The notes under the pieces: generated by a model
The model's input: only the letters and a program-made list of their open reading frames with translations
Database searches by the model: none
What the model was told of the DNA's origin: nothing
Position numbers and translations under genes: made by a program
In this document: piece after piece, positions 36,187 to 43,311 of the stretch
Layout of the letters: the number at the start of each line of letters is the position of its first letter
How positions within the stretch are numbered: position 1 is the first letter of the stretch
NCBI RefSeq assembly: GCF_026001925.1
Contig: NZ_AP021869.1
Location: forward strand, 248,001-312,000
Direction of reading: 5' to 3'
From: Vibrio gangliei
Lineage (GTDB): Bacteria; Pseudomonadota; Gammaproteobacteria; Enterobacterales; Vibrionaceae
DNA length: 64,000 bases

Positions 36187-36397
36187 AAATGGGATGAATA
36201 GACGAATATAGGCAACATAAAGTCTTTATCATTGACAGTTGGTTAAACAAGATCCTTGAGAGGCTTTGGTTAACTATACGGATTTTACCCGTCTATTAAA
36301 TTAAATTGTTAGCCAATAAGGGCAGCCAATTTGAGTTTTTCTAACACGATTGGAGCAGTGTATACTTTTGTCATTTAGTTATGACGGATGTTCAACA
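36187..36397. other. Intergenic region with attC-type core GTTAGCC
   Basis: Contains GTTAGCC at 36308-36314, the 7-bp core (GTTRRRY) where integron cassettes join, 84 bp before the Fic-like gene. No complete attC or attI is visible to its left. It may be the left edge of a captured gene cassette. Confidence 0.45.
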
Positions 36398-37105
36398 ATG
36401 TTTATTGAATCAAAGTGGGGAATGAAACCAAATATTCCTTTGGCAAAGCAACTAGCTAAACGAGATGTTCCTGCATTGGTTTATGATGCGGTTAACCTTG
36501 AGGGAGTCGCTATGACACTCCCTGAAGTTCAAACTATATTAGATGGTATTACCGTTGGTGGTCATCGTATTAGTGACCAAAATATGGCCCTGAACCAAGC
36601 AAAAACGTGGGAGCGTATTTTCGAGTTAGTTGATTTAGGCCAGTTTTCTTTCAAAAAAGAAATTGCGTTGCTATTACATAGCATCGCAGGTAAAGAAGAA
36701 ATACTTGAGTGGGGCAAGTTTCGCTCTGGTTATGTCTCTATTACAGGTTCTGAATATGAACCGCCTGCACCTCAAGAATTAGATACAATTTGGAATGAAT
36801 TAGAAACTTCGGTTGAACGTTGTACGGATGTTTACGATTGTGCAATTACAGCATTTCTTCAAATGGCTAGAGCTCAATTTTTCTGGGATGTGAATAAACG
36901 AACAGGTCGTTTTATGATGAATGGCATTCTGCTATCTCATGGATTTCCTATTATTAATGTTCCAGCAAAACGTCAACAAGAATTTAATACTTTGATGCTA
37001 GATTTTTACGCTAGTAATAATATGGAACCAATGAATAAATTTTTGCGTAGTTGTTTAGATGAAAAAATGATTAAAAACTTTCAGCTAGACTTGAAAATCG
37101 GCTAA
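36398..37105 (+). CDS. Fic-fold protein with degenerate active-site motif, in a cassette-like context
   Basis: 235 residues from ATG 36398; a TTG at 36350 is an alternative start. The Fic fold is shown by LPEVQTILDGITVGGHRISDQNM, LHSIAGKEEILEWGKFRSGYVSI and ARAQFFWDVNKRTGRFMMNG. In the motif HPFxxGNGRxxR the catalytic histidine is replaced by Q160, and both glycines by V165 and K167; N166, R168 and R171 remain. AMPylation by the usual mechanism is therefore unlikely. Its stop codon lies inside an attC-type core GGCTAAC (37100-37106), as in integron cassettes. It may have lost activity or may catalyse a different transfer. Confidence 0.8.
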   Translation: MFIESKWGMKPNIPLAKQLAKRDVPALVYDAVNLEGVAMTLPEVQTILDGITVGGHRISDQNMALNQAKTWERIFELVDLGQFSFKKEIALLLHSIAGKEEILEWGKFRSGYVSITGSEYEPPAPQELDTIWNELETSVERCTDVYDCAITAFLQMARAQFFWDVNKRTGRFMMNGILLSHGFPIINVPAKRQQEFNTLMLDFYASNNMEPMNKFLRSCLDEKMIKNFQLDLKIG

Positions 37106-37165
37106 CAAAACAATGAAAAAGGACGCAAAAAATCTTTGGCATTTTTAGTTTAAAGTGAGTGATGT
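37100..37165 (+). repeat. Left half of a Vibrio-type attC site
   Basis: GGCTAACAAAAC (37100-37111) gives the RYYYAAC core, followed by AAAAAGGACGC and TTTGGCATTTTTAGTTTAAAG (to about 37157), a layout I know from Vibrio superintegron attC sites. The right half with its GCGTTRRRY core could not be found in the next 150 bp, so the site is truncated or rearranged. Confidence 0.6.
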
Positions 37166-37488
37166 GATCAAACCAATCAAGGCGTAGATATGCCATTTTT
37201 GCCACATGCATACTCAGATTTTTTCGGCCCAGTGCGTCTCATTGTTCTGATTTGAGTGATTTTTCTGTCTCAAGGGGATGGAGTGGAAAGCTGGGAAGGC
37301 TTGGTGGATAAAGGCTGGAAAGGAATAGGGGGAGGCTCTCCCAATGGGCGTCACTATTGTGGGTTTAATGTAAGCGCCTGTTTTTATAGGTTTTAATTAG
37401 ATCGAAAACGTCTCATTTTCGTGATCCTTTTGATCAAACTGTCTCAGGTGGTTTTTTATACCGTGCTGTCTTGGCGGTGGTTAAGTTA
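37112..37488. other. Non-coding stretch after the cassette
   Basis: Apart from the attC half, no gene or repeat is supported. The part from 37260 to 37350 is purine-rich and locally GC-rich compared with neighbours, which may indicate a junction fragment. Confidence 0.4.
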
Positions 37489-38030
37489 GATGAAAAAATA
37501 CATGGATGCCTTATCTGTCTTTGGTGTAGCGGTCAATGAAAATTGTTATGAAGATTTCTTGGAAGTTCATAAGATATTATTCGAAGCATTCTATCCGTGG
37601 GCAGGGGCTGCGTCTCGGGAATAATGCAGAGATTATGCGTCAGCGTCCTGGTGAGGTTATGGGCTTTTTTGCGTATGGACATCCATTTCTTGATGGGAAC
37701 GGACGTACTATGTTAATTATTCATAATGAACTTTGTCATCGGGCAGGTTTTTCAATTGATTGGCATAAAACTAATAAAACGGATTACTTAAGAGCCTTAA
37801 GTGCTGAAATTGAGTCCCCATCAAAAGGGCTTTTGGATAACTATTTATGTCAGTTTATAGGTGGTACTCGAGATCGAGATCGAGATCGAGATCGAGATCT
37901 TTGGGTGGAATCTATAAATGGTATTCGTGGTTTAGATGGTCAAAGTATAGAAAACTCTGTAGATGGTGAATATACAGACACCGCCGTTGCTCAAAAGTAT
38001 CAATCATTCGATACGAATAGGGGGCTGTGA
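37489..38030 (+). pseudogene. Fic/Doc-family gene, broken by deletion and frameshift
   Basis: In the first frame (ATG 37489) the product runs MKKYMDALSVFGVAV ... FLEVHKILFEAFYPWAGAASRE and stops. VHKxLFxxxYPWAG is the standard Fic segment before the active site. A second frame (open from 37536) continues ...GEVMGFFAYGHPFLDGNGRTMLIIHNEL, containing the Fic motif HPFLDGNGRTML, but with no final arginine. Some 40-60 residues between the two are missing. The C-terminal part has an Arg-Asp repeat tract and an unrelated acidic tail. It is dead as a single protein. Confidence 0.8.
37871..37900 (+). repeat. Five tandem GAGATC hexamers
   Basis: Exact (GAGATC)5 tract inside the broken Fic gene, read as alternating Arg-Asp. 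A hexamer change keeps the frame, so copy number can vary without frameshift. Each unit includes a GATC Dam site, giving five closely spaced GATCs. Confidence 0.85.
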
Positions 38031-38368
38031 CAAAATCTAACCGCCAGAACTAGGTGGGGATTACTGTTAAAGGCGTTAAAGCTCCTTAAATTTCGTAGTT
38101 TGTACTGCCTGATGCTTCTTACTTCGTTAGTTAGCATGTCTTCTTAAACTCATTTGGACAGAAACGTGCTATCCCTAATACACTAAAATGTTTCTATCGG
38201 ATGAGGAACAGTATGTTGATGCCTTGATCTGAGACTGGTGAACCTGCCCTAAGCTATTGGAAAAGTGTGACATACCTATTGTCAAACGCTAATAGTTGAG
38301 TTTTTCTAGGAAATCATTAGACTGTGAGTACATATTCAAAAGCTCCTTTTATAACAAGCATTTCGATC
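38031..38368. other. Non-coding stretch before the type III TA
   Basis: About 340 bp without a supportable gene. It includes short pieces resembling decayed coding sequence around 38155-38260, too damaged to name. Confidence 0.4.
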
Positions 38369-38396
38369 TTGACTTTTTCCTAAAAAAGAGTAATAT
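38369..38396 (+). promoter_or_regulatory. Sigma-70-type promoter of the TenpIN-like system
   Basis: TTGACT (38369-38374), 16-bp spacer, TAATAT (38391-38396). Close to consensus in both boxes. Transcription would begin near 38403, just before the repeat RNA, as in other type III toxin-antitoxin loci. Confidence 0.75.
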
Positions 38397-38410
38397 TTAA
38401 GTTGTAGATT

Positions 38411-38506
38411 GTGGAGTAGGAACATCTTCACGTAAAACGCTCAAATTCCTGTTTGTTTGTGTGGTAGGAATATCCGCACGTTAAAACTTTAAATTCCTGT
38501 ATTTTG
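38411..38506 (+). ncRNA. Type III antitoxin RNA, two 48-nt repeats (TenpI-like)
   Basis: Two tandem units, 38411-38458 and 38459-38506, about 75% identical, both carrying GTAGGAA near the start, CACGT in the middle and AAATTCCTGT near the end. AGGAA and TTCCT within each unit can pair, as in pseudoknot antitoxin repeats. They lie between a promoter and a terminator, upstream of a TenpN-like toxin frame, the standard arrangement of type III systems. The number of units (2) is near the low end. Confidence 0.75.
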
Positions 38507-38514
38507 TCTACCTG

Positions 38515-38540
38515 AAAAACCCTGTCTTTACAGGGTTTTT
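38515..38540 (+). terminator. Rho-independent terminator between antitoxin RNA and toxin
   Basis: AAAAACCCTG (38515-38524), loop TCTTTA, CAGGGTTTTT (38531-38540) plus further Ts. In type III systems this leaky terminator sets the ratio of antitoxin RNA to toxin mRNA. Confidence 0.9.
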
Positions 38541-38560
38541 TTGTTTCTGCAAGGTTAAAG

Positions 38561-39036
38561 ATGGAACTTAAAAAACTAGATGAATCGTTTTACAACGATA
38601 ATCCAAAAATAATACAAGCATTAGATTTTGACCATAAAACGCAACAATGGTCAGGAAACAAAGTTCGTGGACACGGTATCGTTTCAATCACTATAAACTG
38701 ACATTTGCTATCCCCGTTCGCTCATATATCAAACACAGAGCTTCATTCATTTTAGAAGTGAATACGGGAGATAGAAGTGTAAAAGGTATGGGGTTAGACT
38801 ACTCGAAAGCTATGTTGATTCGAGATGGTAAACACGTTACACAAGACGTATTTGTATTGAGAAGTAAAGACGTAGGTAAAAAGCTGCTAGGAAAAGAAGG
38901 CCATATTACTAAGCAGTTTGATAAGTATGTTAATCGTTATATCAAAGCAGTTCAAAAAGATGATCAGCGAGTACTAAACAGCAACGAATATCGTTTTACT
39001 ACATTAGTGAACTATCATACAGAACTTGGTCTATAA
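38561..39036 (+). pseudogene. TenpN-like endoribonuclease toxin (type III TA), frameshifted
   Basis: ATG 38561 opens MELKKLDESFYNDNPKIIQ, continues KVRGHGIVSITIN and stops at codon 47 (TGA 38699-38701). The next frame carries on at once with LTFAIPVRSYIKHRASFIL, GLDYSKAMLI, FVLRSKDVGKK and YRFTTLVNYHTELGL to 39036. Together the pieces give about 158 residues in the order of TenpN/ToxN toxins (KVRGYG...INGLxFxIPLRSxIKH...GLDYSKA...). A net loss of one base (or four) at about 38698 explains the break. The toxin is probably inactive, which would make loss of the antitoxin harmless. Confidence 0.8.
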
Positions 39037-39222
39037 GACTTAGAAAGATGTAATGAAGTCAAACGAGTATCAAAATCTAACGACTACACGAATATTGAGT
39101 ATTTATTCATTGCCCTCCCCTGCTCTGATTGACTCAAAATCCAATCAAGTAGCTGACTGTGTTCATATTTTATAATAGCATATCGTTGCTTGTTTATCTA
39201 AGAACGATGAATTGGTATTCAA

Positions 39223-39359
39223 CTAATTTTCGACTAGTTCAGTACGATCTTCGACGATGATTTTTTTGTCGTAATCTTCAATCAGATAGATGTCTTGCCC
39301 TGATTCAACTTCGATCACTTGGTCGTCTTTGGTTGGTACAACACCACTGTTTGCTGATT
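39223..39359 (-). pseudogene. C-terminal remnant of an unknown protein
   Basis: On the minus strand a 45-codon frame reads SANSGVVPTKDDQVIEVESG, then QDIYLIEDYDKKIIVEDRTELVEN and stop. It is acidic and strand-like, with regular codon use, and looks like genuine coding sequence cut at its 5' side by a stop at about 39360. The family was not recognised. The rest of 39037-39450 holds no supported gene. Confidence 0.4.
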
Positions 39360-39450
39360 AAACCACTTTGCTACTGTTGCTTATGAATATTAGCCCAGTG
39401 TTCACTGTAATGGTACGATTATCAGGAAAAAGCCAAATACAACTCAATTA

Positions 39451-39751
39451 ATGGTTCATTCAGGTCAAGGATGCCACTATAGTTCCCATGCTTATAGGAA
39501 TCGTCTAAGTCCTTTAAATATAAAGCAAAGTATGAGTCACAGAGGCAGTTGTTGGGATAACTCAGTCATGGAGCGTTTCTTTAGAGTATTAAAGTCGGAG
39601 CATTTAAATATGCTGAGCTTTATCAATCACCCCGCGGTGATATCTGAAGTAAAGAGTTATATTGCTTTTTAGAATTACAAACGGTGACACAGCGGATTAA
39701 ACTATATTGCTCCGCATGAACAATATATTCAGATGAAAAAAGCGGCTTAAG
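39451..39751 (+). mobile_element. IS3-family transposase OrfB, C-terminal fragment
   Basis: The frame has HSGQGCHYSSHAYRNRL and SMSHRGSCWDNSVMERFFRVLKSE, the last part of the IS3 DDE domain (second D region and the final E in MERFF). After codon 73 the frame breaks, and another frame reads on GLNYIAPHEQYIQMKKAA to 39751. The N-terminal two thirds and both IS ends are missing. It differs from the IS3 element at 44667. Confidence 0.85.
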
Positions 39752-39852
39752 AACTCTCCAGTATTAGTGGATCATTACACTTTCCAGGTTGCTCTGTATT
39801 TGGGGCATAGCAATTGGCCGAGTGAAGGGGGCTGTAGTGAGTTGCAAAATAA

Positions 39853-39882
39853 AAGGCTCTAAGTTTGAAATCTTAGAGCCTT
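39853..39882. terminator. Bidirectional terminator
   Basis: Perfect 11-bp arms AAGGCTCTAAG (39853-39863) and CTTAGAGCCTT (39872-39882) with an 8-base loop, flanked by A-run and T. Placed about 80 bp beyond the mazF stop, it probably ends the mazEF transcript. Confidence 0.7.
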
Positions 39883-39960
39883 AATAAACTAGTTGGAGGA
39901 TCGTTCAACCGATCATTTTTATCTTAACTGATCGGCATTAGCCCATGTGGCGCTCTTTTT

Positions 39961-40311
39961 TTAGTCAAATAGGTGTTCTGCACCAATGGCTGGAATCAGT
40001 CTCAGCAATACATCGTCTACAACATGAGGCTTAGCCTTGGTGATCTTCTTTGCTTTCCTGTCTTTCCATGAGTATGTGCCAACCACTGTCGAGACCACTG
40101 CGGATGGGCGATCTAGCCCATCAATAGGCACTTCCATGGCATTACCTCGGATTGAAGTGCTGATAGGACACACAATGACGTACTTCGTTTCTCTCGCATA
40201 ACGCTTAGAAGACAACACAAGAGCAGGGCGGTACTTGCCAATTTCCTTGCCTTTAGTTGGCTCAAAGTCCAGCCAAATGACATCGCCTCGCTCTGGTACG
40301 TACCCTGCCAT
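39961..40311 (-). CDS. mazF: MazF-family endoribonuclease toxin
   Basis: 116 residues from ATG 40311 (a TTG one codon earlier is also in frame). MazF/PemK features: YVPERGDVIWLDFEPTKGKEIGKYRPALVLSS with the RG and RPALV blocks, VCPISTSIRGNAMEV with the catalytic threonine/serine region, and the C-terminal helix VDDVLLRLIPAI. It cleaves single-stranded RNA at short sites. The start overlaps the mazE stop by one base. The full family length is present, so the pair is probably active. Confidence 0.95.
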   Translation of the reverse strand: MAGYVPERGDVIWLDFEPTKGKEIGKYRPALVLSSKRYARETKYVIVCPISTSIRGNAMEVPIDGLDRPSAVVSTVVGTYSWKDRKAKKITKAKPHVVDDVLLRLIPAIGAEHLFD

Positions 40312-40562
40312 CAATCAATCCACTCATTATCAAGATGTGTTGTCGGCAACAGGTTGTCGTCTGCCGTGTAGATGTTGCCACTAAGCAATTCATCCTCACT
40401 AATGAATTTAGGGCGATGACGCTTAATTGGCTCAATGATGATCTTGCCACCTTCTGACTTTACTTCTAGCTCAGAGCCTTCTTTCAGCTCCAGTTGGCGC
40501 ACCATGGCCGATGGAATGATATTACCAAGGCTATTACCAATCTTTCGGACTTGAGTTCTCAT
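40311..40562 (-). CDS. mazE: MazE-family antitoxin (AbrB-like)
   Basis: 83 residues from ATG 40562. The N-terminal swapped-hairpin DNA-binding domain (TQVRKIGNSLGNIIPSAMVRQLELKEGSELEVKSEGGKIIIEPI) is followed by an acidic, tryptophan-containing tail (DELLSGN...LDNEWID) that blocks MazF. A longer frame from 40613 exists, but it adds residues with no family likeness and would cover the operator. The first gene of the mazEF operon. Confidence 0.93.
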   Translation of the reverse strand: MRTQVRKIGNSLGNIIPSAMVRQLELKEGSELEVKSEGGKIIIEPIKRHRPKFISEDELLSGNIYTADDNLLPTTHLDNEWID

Positions 40563-40575
40563 TACGTGACTTCCA

Positions 40576-40595
40576 GTTATAACAATTGTTTTAAC
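40576..40595 (-). promoter_or_regulatory. Candidate MazE/MazEF operator
   Basis: GTTATAACAATTGTTTTAAC is an 18-of-20 palindrome starting 14 bp upstream of mazE. A second half-site TGTTATAAC is at 40631-40639. Position fits autorepression by the MazEF complex; inference. Confidence 0.55.
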
Positions 40596-40639
40596 ACAGT
40601 ATATATGAACCAACCTTGAGTGACAACAAATGTTATAAC

Positions 40640-41126
40640 GCTTATAAGGGCATAAAAAACGGGAGCTAATGCCCCTGTTCTCGGTTTACGCTACGCTCAC
40701 TTACTTAGCTTAAATACACCCCTCTCAACAGCCTTGTTGATAGTAGACTAAAAATATACGAGCGGTACAGTTGGCCACGTTAAGGTCGATAATACTATTC
40801 GCTATTTAGGTGTGAATAAGACGAATACCAGAAACGACAAAAGCCACTATAGCTAGTGGCTCTATTACGTGCTACCTGCAATCAATACTCTATGAGCGGA
40901 AGAGAAAGGGCTATTTGAATTCATTTGTCTACGAGTGGGGCCGAAGCCGCGTTTCTCATAGCAAGCGACAGTAGTATATTATTATGTAGGGCGATATTCA
41001 TAAACCCCGTGAAACCTAGCTATCCCTTGTTATTACTAGCTTTATGAAATCGCCAATATATGAATGTTGGTGGTAAATGGTGGGTGTTGATGAGCAATGT
41101 CGCCATTTTGTCGCCATTCTTGGCGG
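40640..41126. other. Non-coding stretch between mazEF and integrase
   Basis: About 490 bp with no gene seen. It contains a hairpin AGCCACTA-TAGC-TAGTGGCT (40842-40861), a plausible terminator. The segment next to the integrase end (about 41040-41126) is where an attachment site would be expected, but none could be identified without its partner. Confidence 0.45.
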
Positions 41127-42149
41127 CTAGATGTTGAGAGCCGTAAGCGGATTAAACCTTACCGCATCACTCAAATGGTTTGGTGAAAAGTGGGCGTAAA
41201 TCATCGTGTGGTCGATATGCTGATGACCGAGGATTTCCTTTAGTACAAGAATGTTGCCGCCATTCGTCATGAAGTGACTCGCGAAGGTATGACGTAAAAC
41301 GTGAGTCGCTTGTCCTTCTGGTAAGTGGGGAAGGGCTTTAGTTAACCATTTGTACGCCACGCCGTAACCGCAAGTGAAAAGTCGGTCATTCGTTGGCTTA
41401 TAGATTTGGTTATACAACTCTTCGGAAATCGGTACCGTTCTGTTCCGTTTGCCTTTGGTGTTGTTGTAGGTAATGCGGTATTTCGTCAGGTTAGAACCCT
41501 TCAGATAAATCGCTTCCCTGATACGCGCCCCAGTCGCCAGGCACACTTTATATATCTTCGTCAGCTCATCACCAATCGGGCTTTGTTGAGCCATTTCAAA
41601 CAAGTGACGAATCTCTTGTTCGGTCAGGAAAGCGAGTTCAGATTCCGGCTTTTTAATCGCCTCAATCCCATCAACCGGATTAGGTAGCTTCCACTCTCCA
41701 AGCTTTATCAACTTATTGAACAACGCCTTTAGCAATCCAAAGTCCACATTATTCGAAGCGATGGAAAGTTCTTTGTGTTGCTGGCCTCGACCTTTATTGG
41801 AACGACTAGAACGATAGGTAGCGAGCTGCTTTGAGTTAAGATGTGAAGCAATCGGGTTGTTTAAATCTAAAACCATGTTTTCTAGACGCAGGCGAGTGTG
41901 ATCACCGGACTTGAGATTCTTGCCATGTAGCTTAAACCACAATTCGACTAACTCAGACAATCGGTGGTGATCGGGTTTGTCACCAAGCCAGGGTTTGTCG
42001 TTAACTTCGCGCATGGTGAACTGTTCAAAGGAAACTGCTTCACCTTTAGTAGCAAAGCGTTTGCGAATGCGTTTCCCATTTCTGCCCTGAGGATAGCACT
42101 CACAGAGCCAAGGTTTTTTGCTGCCGTCTTTTAAGTTGCGGGTAGACAT
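41127..42149 (-). CDS. Phage-type tyrosine integrase (P2-like)
   Basis: 340 residues. N-terminal arm-binding part with GSKKPWLCECYPQGRNGKRIRKRFATKGEAVSFEQ, catalytic R in VCLATGARIREAIYL (about 205), ATHVLRHTFASHFM (H-x-x-R) and LGHQHIDHTMIYAHFSP with the tyrosine. This is the compact form found in P2-like phages and small islands. No other phage genes are nearby, so it is a remnant or part of a small island that brought in the genes to its right (42309-44719). Confidence 0.93.
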   Translation of the reverse strand: MSTRNLKDGSKKPWLCECYPQGRNGKRIRKRFATKGEAVSFEQFTMREVNDKPWLGDKPDHHRLSELVELWFKLHGKNLKSGDHTRLRLENMVLDLNNPIASHLNSKQLATYRSSRSNKGRGQQHKELSIASNNVDFGLLKALFNKLIKLGEWKLPNPVDGIEAIKKPESELAFLTEQEIRHLFEMAQQSPIGDELTKIYKVCLATGARIREAIYLKGSNLTKYRITYNNTKGKRNRTVPISEELYNQIYKPTNDRLFTCGYGVAYKWLTKALPHLPEGQATHVLRHTFASHFMTNGGNILVLKEILGHQHIDHTMIYAHFSPNHLSDAVRFNPLTALNI

Positions 42150-42308
42150 ATAATAATTTACCTGATACTGTGTTTATATACAGTATCATTGGATCTCAAA
42201 TATGCAATGTTCATTTTTGTTCGTGGCGCATAAGTCGATTTTGAGGATGAAAAAAAAAGCATATGCGTTTAATATTTGCTGTTAGAAAATTTAATCCAGA
42301 GTATTAAA

Positions 42309-42707
42309 ATGAAAGCACTACTTTCCATCAAACCAGAGTTTGTCGAGAAAATCTTTTCTGGTGAAAAATTGTTCGAATATAGAAAAGCAGTATTTAAAAG
42401 ACCAGAGGTTCAAACTGTGGTTATTTATTCAACGATGCCAGAAGGAAAAATCGTAGGCGAGTTTAAAATTGGTCATATATGGGCTAAACATCCAGAAGAG
42501 CTGTGGGAACAAACAAAACAGGCATCAGGCATCAATAAAAAGTTCTTTGATGAATACTTTATTAACAGAGATATGGCCTATGCAATTGAAATTAAAGACC
42601 TTAAGCGATATGAGCAACCAATTGATCCTTATAAAGAAGATAGCGGCTTTAAAGCTCCGCAGTCATTTAAGTATCTAGATTTTTCTTCCAATCTTTGTGT
42701 TAATTAG
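42309..42707 (+). CDS. ASCH/PUA-like domain protein
   Basis: 132 residues from ATG 42309. The start ALLSIKPEFVEKIFSGEKLFEYRKAVFKRPEV, followed by VVIYSTMPEGKIVGEFKIGHIW, is typical of ASCH-like beta-barrels, which bind nucleic acids or modified bases. The C-terminus ends with a short FKAPQSFKYLDF segment seen in this family. It is directly followed by a terminator. Similar proteins accompany toxin or defence genes, but a role here is not shown. Confidence 0.8.
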   Translation: MKALLSIKPEFVEKIFSGEKLFEYRKAVFKRPEVQTVVIYSTMPEGKIVGEFKIGHIWAKHPEELWEQTKQASGINKKFFDEYFINRDMAYAIEIKDLKRYEQPIDPYKEDSGFKAPQSFKYLDFSSNLCVN

Positions 42708-42718
42708 AAAGTATTCGA

Positions 42719-42742
42719 AGCCAAGCTATGCTTGGCTTTTTT
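42719..42742 (+). terminator. Rho-independent terminator
   Basis: AGCCAAGC (42719-42726), loop TAT, GCTTGGCT (42730-42737) followed by Ts. Ends the ASCH gene transcript. Confidence 0.85.
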
Positions 42743-42766
42743 GTATCCATTAAGAGGCTAGGGAAT

Positions 42767-43279
42767 ATGTCAAAGATCATCTTCGTTTCAGGGATTCATG
42801 GTGTTGGTAAAGGGACGCTATGTCGTTCTTTAAAAGAGCTTGTCGGCTACCCTATTTATGCATGTAGTGATCTGATAAAGCAGAACTCTAGTTACATTGA
42901 GTCAGGTAAAGTCGTTTCTAACGCTGAGAAAAATCAATTGGCATTATTATCTGGATTAAACAAGATTACTGAAGAGGTCATTTTATTAGATGGACACTTT
43001 TGCTTAGTCGGGAAAGATGAACAGGTTATTGAACTGGGTTATGAGACTTTTGATGCTATCAAGCCTGCTAAAATTGTGAATGTTACCTGTGACGAGACAA
43101 TAGTGAATGAAAGGCTGAAAGCTCGAGATGGTGACGCTTTAAGTGTTGAAACACTGCGAACTTTGCAGGTCGCAGAGTGTAATCGGGCACAGGACTTTGC
43201 AAGTTCACGTAGCATCCCCTTGATTAATTTTGAATCAGGTAGTGATGTGAACGAATTGCTAAGTTGGATTACAGCATAG
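42767..43279 (+). CDS. P-loop nucleotide kinase-like protein
   Basis: 170 residues from ATG 42767 (AGAGGCTAGGGA upstream). Walker A GIHGVGKGTL (8-17) directly at the N-terminus, VILLDGHFCLV as the Walker B-like strand, and a LID-like NERLKARDGDALS. The size and layout recall adenylate-kinase-like nucleotide kinases (AAA_18/AAA_33 type). Such small kinases often accompany mobile elements. The substrate is not known. It is followed by a bidirectional terminator. Confidence 0.85.
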   Translation: MSKIIFVSGIHGVGKGTLCRSLKELVGYPIYACSDLIKQNSSYIESGKVVSNAEKNQLALLSGLNKITEEVILLDGHFCLVGKDEQVIELGYETFDAIKPAKIVNVTCDETIVNERLKARDGDALSVETLRTLQVAECNRAQDFASSRSIPLINFESGSDVNELLSWITA

Positions 43280-43283
43280 AGAA

Positions 43284-43307
43284 AAAGGCGCCATAACAGG
43301 CGCCTTT
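43284..43307. terminator. Bidirectional terminator between convergent genes
   Basis: AAAGGCGCC (43284-43292), 6-base loop, GGCGCCTTT (43299-43307). A symmetrical stem between the kinase and the acetyltransferase genes, with A-run and T-run on the two sides. Confidence 0.88.
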
Positions 43308-43311
43308 AGTA

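Noticed and set aside
37871..37900. GAGATC repeats as a CRISPR or an origin-type GATC cluster
   Set aside because: Contiguous hexamers with no spacers; too short for an origin and no DnaA boxes seen.
38411..38506. Two repeats as a minimal CRISPR array
   Set aside because: The repeats are adjacent with no unique spacers and sit between a promoter and terminator before a toxin frame, which fits a type III antitoxin.
41127..42149. Complete P2-like prophage
   Set aside because: Only the integrase is present; no capsid, tail or replication genes lie nearby.
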